From an uncultured Bacteroidales bacterium (GTDB lineage: Bacteria > Bacteroidota > Bacteroidia > Bacteroidales > Paludibacteraceae): a stretch of DNA of 5,059 nt. The position numbers and the translations under genes are program-made. The notes below the pieces were generated by a model, which saw only the letters and a program-made list of their open reading frames with translations, was not told the DNA's origin and searched no databases. Below, in pieces: positions 1 through 5,059 of this stretch. Position 1 is the stretch's first letter, and each line of letters begins with the position of its first letter. The stretch is from contig CAIYTJ010000464.1 of the NCBI GenBank assembly GCA_903929065.1, positions 1 to 5,059 on the forward strand, written 5' to 3'.

Positions 1-325
1 GGGTGATGCCGTTTTCCTGTGGTTTTTTACCGATAGCTATGGATGTTAATGTAGTGACTGTAAAACTGGCTTTAAGCGAAGTGACATTAAACCCGGTTTG
101 AGGAATTATAACCGAAACAGTATGGTCGGTTTCGTTTATTGTTCCAAAAATGGTGTCTTTTACAAGTGTAGTATTTAATGTTTTTAGAAAATAAAAACTG
201 AGAATCTTTTTTTCGCTGCTAATCGGATCTTTAACAGGATCCTGGCAACTTGTAACCGATGTTGTAAACACCACTAAAAGAATTATAGATGATATGAAAT
301 TTGGGAGTGACTTGATTATTTTCAT
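1..325 (-). CDS. DUF5018-like surface lipoprotein, N-terminal fragment (runs off left edge)
   Basis: The frame opens with ATG at 325 and stays open for 108 codons to the window edge, so only the N-terminus is seen. An in-frame TAA lies upstream with no other ATG between, which supports this start. The protein begins with a lipoprotein signal peptide: Lys residues, a hydrophobic core at about residues 11-20 and the lipobox VTSC, with Cys27 as the likely lipidated residue. The segment from residue 41 (ILSFYF, then GTINETDHTVSVIIP at 61-75, then GKKPQENGIT at 99-108) follows the pattern I recall for DUF5018-type repeats of Bacteroidota: a strand, a 'G-x-I' turn, a short strand ending in 'V-P', and then 'I-G-x-x-Q-x-x-G-x-T'. 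Such proteins are often found beside SusC/SusD pairs. It lies 46 nt downstream of the DUF4832 gene on the same strand and is probably in the same operon. By position it may be a surface glycan-binding protein (the SusE/SusF position), but that is inference. The family call rests on pattern recognition alone. Confidence 0.8.
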   Translation of the reverse strand, partial: MKIIKSLPNFISSIILLVVFTTSVTSCQDPVKDPISSEKKILSFYFLKTLNTTLVKDTIFGTINETDHTVSVIIPQTGFNVTSLKASFTVTTLTSIAIGKKPQENGIT

Positions 326-371
326 TTTATAATAAATTTTACTGTTAATATATTATTTGGAGAATCGTGAT

Positions 372-1742
372 TTACTGAACTTTAACGTCATTTGTAATGT
401 ACGACACATCCCTTGGAATCAAAGTAATAGCAAACTTGAACATAGGAAGTAATCCGGTTGGATCATTAAGTCCAATACCAATTTTATAGGTGCCGGAAGC
501 TAATGTTGCCGGAATTTTAAACGATTCGGTAAATTTATAATTTCCCGGCAACCAATCGTTTGGACTACTTACGCCATCAGCTGTAAACTGAATATTTCCG
601 ATAGCATCATACAAGTAGAACCTTAAAACGTATTTGTCATAAATTTTGGCTACACCTTTATTCGTAATATCCAGATTGATACTGAAAGTTGAATCTTTTT
701 TTGCCAGATTGCTGTTTGAAATGCTGTTCAAAACAATTCGTGCTCCGGCAATTTTTGCCAGGTTCTGAAGAATTGGCATTTTATCATCCGGTACCGTTCC
801 GATATTGTCATTAATAACAGATACATGATTATTAATCATAAAATTTACAGAATTTTCAAACGACCAGCCTTTGGTAAGCATATCGCTGTAATTAGTCCAC
901 CATTCAAAAACAACCGGTGCTTTTTTCCATTGATCTGCCATGCCAACAGCAGCTGCATAGCGTGTTGAACCGGCCCATTGTTGTTCCAATGTTGGCGAAC
1001 CAACGCCATCGCGCCGTAATCCAATTCCAAAAGTCAACGCATAAGGTAACGTTTTATCATCATCAGTCATAAAAACCAACTTTTTATTTGGAAAGGCAGC
1101 TACATACATGTCCACAAATTTCTTTCGTACATCTACCGAAACCGACGGTGAATAATCGGCATGCCATTCGCCCCAATTACCATAAGAACCAATATCAACA
1201 ATATTTACCTGAGGTACATTCCGGTATTTATCTCCCAATGCTTTCAAAAATTCTGCATGCCGTGTTAGAAAAATCGGGTCGTCATAAATCGGGTCAATTC
1301 TTGGAATTAGAGCACCGCCTTGTGCCGAATTGGGTATAGTTATCGTATATTCAGTTCCTTTACAACCTTCGTCAAAAAGCCATTTTGGCGAACAATAATA
1401 TCCGGGACTGTGAGCACTGCAACACATTATACGTAAGCCAATAGAACCACCATTTTTTACATCTAAATTTTTTATGGCATTATCAATCACCGACCAATCA
1501 TATACAGCCGGTTGAGGTTCAAGTTGTTCCCACTGCAACCTCAAATACGTGATAGTGCTTGAAAAACGTGTACTACTCAAAAAACCTTGCCCCGGATTTT
1601 GAACAATGCCTGTAGCTTCAGTGAAGGTTTTTGTAACAACTTTCTGTGTAAATACCGAATCTGGTGGATTTACGGGAGTACACATCACCAGCAATGGTAT
1701 GCAGAAAAAAGGTAACATTCTAAAAGATTTAATAAGTTTCAT
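372..1742 (-). CDS. DUF4832-type lipoprotein with glycoside-hydrolase-like barrel
   Basis: Complete gene of 456 residues. An in-frame TGA two codons upstream makes the ATG at 1742 the first possible start. Residues 1-20 form a signal peptide. Cys21 sits in LVMC, an acceptable lipobox except for Met at -1, so lipidation is likely but not certain. Residues 49-54 read NPGQGF. Residues 66-90 contain YLRLQWEQLEP followed by YDW, the 'R-x-x-W-x-x-L-E-P-x-x-G-x-Y-D-W' pattern of clan GH-A barrels such as GH42. GNWGEWH at 188-194 places Glu192 like an acid/base residue, and VVFEWW at 277-282 places Glu280 like a nucleophile. Residues 336-456 look like a beta-sandwich, with NKGVAKIYDKY, DWLPG and LASGTYKIGIGLNDP matching the C-terminal part of DUF4832 proteins ('L-P-x-G-T-Y-x-L-G-L-A-L-x-D'). 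Four cysteines cluster at 107, 108, 117 and 127. The gene follows susD by 119 nt. I infer a surface or periplasmic glycan-active protein. Enzyme activity and substrate are unproven, and it could instead be a binding protein. Confidence 0.85.
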   Translation of the reverse strand: MKLIKSFRMLPFFCIPLLVMCTPVNPPDSVFTQKVVTKTFTEATGIVQNPGQGFLSSTRFSSTITYLRLQWEQLEPQPAVYDWSVIDNAIKNLDVKNGGSIGLRIMCCSAHSPGYYCSPKWLFDEGCKGTEYTITIPNSAQGGALIPRIDPIYDDPIFLTRHAEFLKALGDKYRNVPQVNIVDIGSYGNWGEWHADYSPSVSVDVRKKFVDMYVAAFPNKKLVFMTDDDKTLPYALTFGIGLRRDGVGSPTLEQQWAGSTRYAAAVGMADQWKKAPVVFEWWTNYSDMLTKGWSFENSVNFMINNHVSVINDNIGTVPDDKMPILQNLAKIAGARIVLNSISNSNLAKKDSTFSINLDITNKGVAKIYDKYVLRFYLYDAIGNIQFTADGVSSPNDWLPGNYKFTESFKIPATLASGTYKIGIGLNDPTGLLPMFKFAITLIPRDVSYITNDVKVQ

Positions 1743-1743
1743 A

Positions 1744-1779
1744 AATCAATTTTTATATCAAGGTTGAGAATCAATTTTT
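1744..1779 (-). repeat. Short direct repeat upstream of the DUF4832 gene start
   Basis: The 11-mer AATCAATTTTT occurs at 1744-1754 and again at 1769-1779 on the plus strand. In the mRNA it reads AAAAAUUGAUU, and the downstream copy ends one base before the start codon. A-rich, unstructured leaders favour translation initiation in Bacteroidota, where Shine-Dalgarno pairing is weak, so the repeat may simply reflect that base composition. No specific function is claimed. Confidence 0.3.
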
Positions 1780-1786
1780 TTTTTCA

Positions 1787-1834
1787 GGTAGTTCTAAAAA
1801 ACTTCCGTTCTTATAAAATCTTTTAGAACTAACC
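1787..1834 (-). repeat. Inverted repeat / mRNA stem-loop between susD and the DUF4832 gene
   Basis: AGTTCTAAAA at 1790-1799 is perfectly complementary to TTTTAGAACT at 1821-1830. The T at 1789 pairs with A1831, and GG at 1787-1788 can pair with CC at 1833-1834 if A1832 bulges out, giving about 13 pairs around a 21-nt loop. In the susD-to-DUF4832 transcript direction the stem is followed by a run of A, not U, so it does not look like a standard intrinsic terminator. It could protect the 3' end of a processed susC-susD message, partly attenuate downstream transcription, or be chance in AT-rich DNA. Confidence 0.45.
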
Positions 1835-1839
1835 CTATT

Positions 1840-1871
1840 CAAATAAACAACATAATTTCAGTTACTTCCAA
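1840..1871 (-). promoter_or_regulatory. Weak candidate promoter for the DUF4832 gene
   Basis: On the minus strand, TTGG (1871-1868) is followed by 20 nt and then TTTATTTG (1847-1840). The Bacteroidota promoter pattern is TTTG or TTG, then about 19-21 nt, then TAnnTTTG. Spacing and the TTTG end fit, but the important A at the second position of the -7 element is T here. If active, transcription would begin just ahead of the stem-loop at 1834-1787. The -33 part overlaps the end of susD. The match is weak and could be chance; readthrough from susC-susD remains the simpler explanation. Confidence 0.15.
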
Positions 1872-3553
1872 CTATCAGTTTGTCCTGTAACAGGAGCTTT
1901 CAAAACAGAGTATTGTGAAATAGGACAAAAATACATTTGTGGAGAAAACACCCGATCTTCAACTTTAAATCGTGAAGGTGTCAGCACAGTACCGCTTTTG
2001 ATAATGGATATTCCATAAATCGGAGCGTTGAATAATTCTACACCTCTGTTCCAGCGACGAACATCCCAAAACCTGTGTTCTTCAAAAGCAAATTCCACAC
2101 GGCATTCGTTCTGAATCCTTGCACGCATTTGTTCTTTTGTCCAATTGAGTGATACATCCAAATTTCCTGCAGTTCCTAAACTTCTTACTCTAACCTGACT
2201 GAGCCGTTGATAAACTGTAGCATCAGGTGTGTTTAGGTATTCATTTTGGGCTTCTGCATAATTCAACAATGCTTCGGCATAACGATAAAGTATCCAGGCA
2301 CGGGGTTTCATGGCAGTTCCAAGGTCTAGGTTGATTTCAGGAAGAACAAATTTCTTCAGATAGTAACCTGTTTTGGTATAGTCAATTGTTTTATTGAGTC
2401 CATCCAATCCACCAACAAAAGTTTCAACTTTACGCGTTTTAAAAGTAACACCATTGTAAAGAACGGTTTGTGCAAGGCGTGGATCACGATCTGTTGAATA
2501 CATTTTTGCTTCATGTGATGGATCAGCAGGATTGTACGGAACAAAAATTCCATTGACTTTAATTTCAAAAGCATCTACAAGGTTTTGAGTTGGATTAGTA
2601 TGCCCCTGTCCTTTTGAATATCCGTTTGGAACATTGCTGAACTCAATATCATTCCGGTTATAATACTTGCCCGGCATGATGATTTCTTTGTCGAAAGGTG
2701 TCGAAAAAGGAGTGGCAAAATTTGCATTCAAAACGTAAATATTCCCATTAGTTTCACTTAAATCAATAACAGCCTTAGCTGCTTCAGCTGCCAAACGCCA
2801 TTTTTCCTTATCATTGGTTGGATTATTCAATGGACTGGCTGCATAAAGCAAGGTTCTCGATTTCAGCATTAAAGCAGCTCCTTTGGTTGCATGACCTTTT
2901 GAACCGTCGGAATAAACCAATGGAAGAACCGCTGCTGCCTTATCACACCATTTCACAATTGAATCAACCACAGTAGCATAAGGAGTGCGGGGTATGTCAA
3001 GTAAGGCTGTATCCGGTGCTAGAATTGATGTAACCATGGGTACATTTCCATACCGTTTAATCAATTCAGAGTAGAATAATGCTTCAAGAAAAACCGTTTC
3101 TGCTTTTAAGCGTTCACGCAATTGAGAGTTTTCAGTTGGTTTTCCATTGGCATCCAACACAATATTATTTGTAACAGTGGATCTGTCAATGTAATTGAAA
3201 AACAAGTAACATTTTCGGATTCCTTTGTATAAACGCGACCACTGATCATCAATAATTTTATTGGGGCTCCAAGCTCCATTAGTCATGTTATGAATATCTG
3301 ACGAACCACTTGACTCCATAGCATCATCGGTAGCACAATCAAGCATGGCACTACCAATAATATTATACGAAAAATCGTTACGGGGCATGTAATTGTAAAT
3401 ACTGGTCTGTAAACCCATCATTAAACTGGGATCACGTAGTATTTGGGAATCAGACAAAGTGTCGTCAAACTGTTTATCTAAGAGTGAATCGCATGAACTA
3501 AGCGAGATAATCGCAGTTAGTAAGAGATATTTTAATAATTTTATGGATTTCAT
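1862..3553 (-). CDS. susD-like: SusD/RagB-family outer-membrane glycan-binding lipoprotein
   Basis: Complete gene of 563 residues, a usual length for the family. The ATG at 3553 has an in-frame TAA 12 bases upstream, so it is the first possible start. Residues 1-20 are a signal peptide and the lipobox LSSC places the lipidated residue at Cys21, followed by Asp22. The N-terminal SusD-like part has DQWSRLYKGIRKCYLFFNYI at 103-122 and the TPR-like helix ERLKAETVFLEALFYSELIK at 147-166, followed by RYGNVPMV. Another TPR-like helix is at 221-241 (ATKGAALMLKSRTLLYAASP). The C-terminal RagB/SusD part has TDRDPRL at 354-360, RYAEALLNYAEAQNE at 424-438, ECRVEFAFEEHRFWDVRRW at 483-501 and the 'F-x-P-I-x-Q' ending at 542-547, all family hallmarks. 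SusD proteins cap the SusC barrel at the cell surface and capture oligosaccharides. The gene starts 26 nt after susC and is almost certainly co-transcribed with it. Ligand specificity cannot be read from the sequence; a RagB-like peptide ligand is possible but less likely given the neighbour. Confidence 0.97.
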   Translation of the reverse strand: MKSIKLLKYLLLTAIISLSSCDSLLDKQFDDTLSDSQILRDPSLMMGLQTSIYNYMPRNDFSYNIIGSAMLDCATDDAMESSGSSDIHNMTNGAWSPNKIIDDQWSRLYKGIRKCYLFFNYIDRSTVTNNIVLDANGKPTENSQLRERLKAETVFLEALFYSELIKRYGNVPMVTSILAPDTALLDIPRTPYATVVDSIVKWCDKAAAVLPLVYSDGSKGHATKGAALMLKSRTLLYAASPLNNPTNDKEKWRLAAEAAKAVIDLSETNGNIYVLNANFATPFSTPFDKEIIMPGKYYNRNDIEFSNVPNGYSKGQGHTNPTQNLVDAFEIKVNGIFVPYNPADPSHEAKMYSTDRDPRLAQTVLYNGVTFKTRKVETFVGGLDGLNKTIDYTKTGYYLKKFVLPEINLDLGTAMKPRAWILYRYAEALLNYAEAQNEYLNTPDATVYQRLSQVRVRSLGTAGNLDVSLNWTKEQMRARIQNECRVEFAFEEHRFWDVRRWNRGVELFNAPIYGISIIKSGTVLTPSRFKVEDRVFSPQMYFCPISQYSVLKAPVTGQTDSWK

Positions 3554-3579
3554 ATTCGTTGAGTATTAAATAATAAGCA

Positions 3580-5059
3580 TTAGAAACTAACTGAAGCCCC
3601 AAAACTAAGGATTCTTGTTTTACCATAACTCCAGATAGGTGCCCCAGGATATTCCGGATCTCCGATTTTTGCTTCATCGTAAAGGAGTGCCAAATTATAA
3701 CCGTTACAGAAAAGTCGGATGTTTTCTAATTTGATAGCTTTCATCCATGCTTTTGGCAATGAATAACCAATTTCGATATTTTTTAGTCGAATAAAGTCTG
3801 CTGCTTTAATATTTTGAGTCGAATTTTGAGTATTATTCGTTGAAGTTGCAGTCAACAATCGTGGATAAATTGCAGTACTTCTTGTATCGACAAGATCTCC
3901 ATTTTGATCGGTATAGTTAGCCCATCGTTGATATGCCCCTACAGCTAATTTACCTCCGTTTGGAATAGCATTACTAAATTCAGCAGGAATATAAACTTCT
4001 CTATTGAAAAGACCAACAAACTGAACTCCAAGATCAAATCCTTTGTAGGAGATTTTGAAATTAGCCGAAGTAAATAAGTTTGGAATACCGGTTCCACCGA
4101 GTCTGGTTCTATCATTTGCATCAATAATACCATCGTTATTCAAATCTGCATATTTTACATCGCCAGGTCCGTAAGTTCCAAATTTCTGAACCGGACTGTT
4201 CGTCACATCGGCAGCGTCATAGAAGAAACCTAAACTTTTCAAACCCCATTCACCGAAACTAGGTTTACCGATACCTTGTTGGTTTGAAAATAATCCGTTT
4301 ACTTCACCATTTTCAACTACCTGATTATCAGAAAATGTTGCATTCAATTCGACATTTAACTTGAAATCACCGATCTTCTCATTTACACCCAACACAGCTT
4401 CATAACCTTTGGAGTTTACTTTACCAATGTTAGTGTATGATAATGTTGAACCAAAAATATCTGGCAATTTATTCATAGGTGATGCCAACATATCAAAGCG
4501 GTTATCTGTGTAATAATCAAAGGAGAAATATATTTTTTTGAATAACCCACCCTCTATGCCAACATTAAACTGTTTTGATTTTTCCCATGTAAAAAATGGA
4601 TTTCCTGCCTGAGATTCTATTGTGCCGCTAACTGATGAATAAGTAGTTCCAAATGGATAACCTTCGCCTGTAGTGTACTGAGTTTGATATAAATATCGTT
4701 GGGTTGAAACCTGACCATTATTACCAACCAATCCATACGAAGCGCGTAATTTTAATGCAGTCAGAACAGTGCTTTCTGACAGAAATGATTCTTTATGAGC
4801 ATCCCATGCTCCAGAAACAGAATAGAAAAGTCCGAATCTGCTGCCAGGTGCATAATTGTCATTTCCGGAATAAGAAAGAGTTCCATTCAGAAAATACCTA
4901 TTTAAGAATCCATAATTCACTGTTGCTCCGTAATTTAAATTGGTGTAAGGTGAATATCTTGGGATTGATTTCTGATCCAAATAGCTCATTAATTTTGCTT
5001 GAATAGAATGATCGCCAAAAGTCCGGTCATAATTAATAGAAGCCCATAATGAGGTGCTA
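3580..5059 (-). CDS. susC-like: SusC/RagA-family TonB-dependent transporter, C-terminal part
   Basis: The frame is open from the right window edge to the TAA at 3582-3580, giving the last 492 residues. Family members are about 1000 residues, so roughly the C-terminal half is present and the signal peptide, carboxypeptidase-like domain, plug and first barrel strands lie outside. The Met at 4989 is internal, because 23 further in-frame residues precede it within the window. The visible part is alternating beta strands of an outer-membrane barrel. Family hallmarks, in fragment numbering, are FTWEKSKQFNVGIEGGLF at 156-173, YTNIGKVNSKGYEAVLG at 208-224, the acidic loop DLNNDGIIDANDR at 305-317, ADFIRLKNIEIGYSLPKAW at 420-438 and a terminal aromatic residue (SVSF) typical of BAM-assembled barrels. 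It imports SusD-captured ligands across the outer membrane using TonB-ExbBD energy. susD follows after 26 nt. Substrate is unknown. Confidence 0.97.
   Translation of the reverse strand, partial: STSLWASINYDRTFGDHSIQAKLMSYLDQKSIPRYSPYTNLNYGATVNYGFLNRYFLNGTLSYSGNDNYAPGSRFGLFYSVSGAWDAHKESFLSESTVLTALKLRASYGLVGNNGQVSTQRYLYQTQYTTGEGYPFGTTYSSVSGTIESQAGNPFFTWEKSKQFNVGIEGGLFKKIYFSFDYYTDNRFDMLASPMNKLPDIFGSTLSYTNIGKVNSKGYEAVLGVNEKIGDFKLNVELNATFSDNQVVENGEVNGLFSNQQGIGKPSFGEWGLKSLGFFYDAADVTNSPVQKFGTYGPGDVKYADLNNDGIIDANDRTRLGGTGIPNLFTSANFKISYKGFDLGVQFVGLFNREVYIPAEFSNAIPNGGKLAVGAYQRWANYTDQNGDLVDTRSTAIYPRLLTATSTNNTQNSTQNIKAADFIRLKNIEIGYSLPKAWMKAIKLENIRLFCNGYNLALLYDEAKIGDPEYPGAPIWSYGKTRILSFGASVSF

Noticed and set aside
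346..355. Perfect 10-nt palindrome TAATATATTA in the gap before the DUF5018-like gene
   Set aside because: It is made only of A and T in AT-rich intergenic DNA, is short, and has no neighbouring promoter or repeat copy to suggest an operator.
1088..1339. Plus-strand open frame of 83 codons inside the DUF4832 gene
   Set aside because: It lies wholly antisense to a well-supported gene, has no recognisable domain, and its composition is that expected from a reverse-frame shadow.
1787..1834. Intrinsic terminator ending the susC-susD transcript
   Set aside because: The stem is AT-rich and is followed on the coding strand by A residues rather than U, so the terminator reading is not supported; it is kept only as a stem-loop.
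3554..3579. Translational coupling or Shine-Dalgarno site between susC and susD
   Set aside because: The two genes do not overlap and no GGAGG-like sequence precedes the susD start; the A/T-rich leader is ordinary for Bacteroidota.
4987..4989. ATG at 4989 as the true start of a short outer-membrane protein
   Set aside because: The frame is open upstream to the window edge, and those 23 residues continue the beta-barrel pattern, so this Met is internal to a SusC gene.
4704..5006. Plus-strand open frame of 100 codons inside susC
   Set aside because: It is antisense to conserved SusC barrel sequence and its translation shows no signal peptide or family motif.

Overview
This window looks like part of a polysaccharide utilization locus (PUL) from a Bacteroidota genome. 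The evidence is a SusC-type TonB-dependent transporter next to a SusD-type lipoprotein, Bacteroidota-style lipoprotein signal peptides, AT-rich DNA and no obvious Shine-Dalgarno sequences. The sequence does not fix the genus. All genes lie on the minus strand, so the transcript reads from high to low coordinates.

In transcription order the layout is as follows. (1) 5059-3580: the C-terminal 492 residues of a SusC/RagA outer-membrane transporter, whose N-terminal part lies outside the window. (2) 3553-1862: a complete SusD/RagB lipoprotein of 563 residues, 26 nt after susC. (3) 1861-1743: a 119-nt gap with a near-perfect AT-rich stem-loop, a short direct repeat and, at most, a weak promoter-like sequence. 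(4) 1742-372: a 456-residue probable lipoprotein. Its N-terminal domain resembles a glycoside-hydrolase-like (beta/alpha)8 barrel and its C-terminal part resembles DUF4832. (5) 325-1: the first 108 residues of another lipoprotein that resembles the DUF5018 beta-sandwich repeat family and runs off the left edge.

The genes probably work together at the cell surface. SusD, and perhaps the DUF5018-like protein, would bind a glycan, SusC would import oligosaccharides using TonB energy, and the DUF4832 protein is a candidate enzyme or binding protein for the same glycan. No established CAZyme, hybrid two-component regulator or ECF-sigma/anti-sigma pair lies in the window, so neither the substrate nor the regulator can be named. 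No RNA genes, mobile elements or CRISPR arrays were seen. The most interesting item is the DUF4832 protein, which carries two glutamates placed like a clan GH-A catalytic pair and an isolated cluster of four cysteines.
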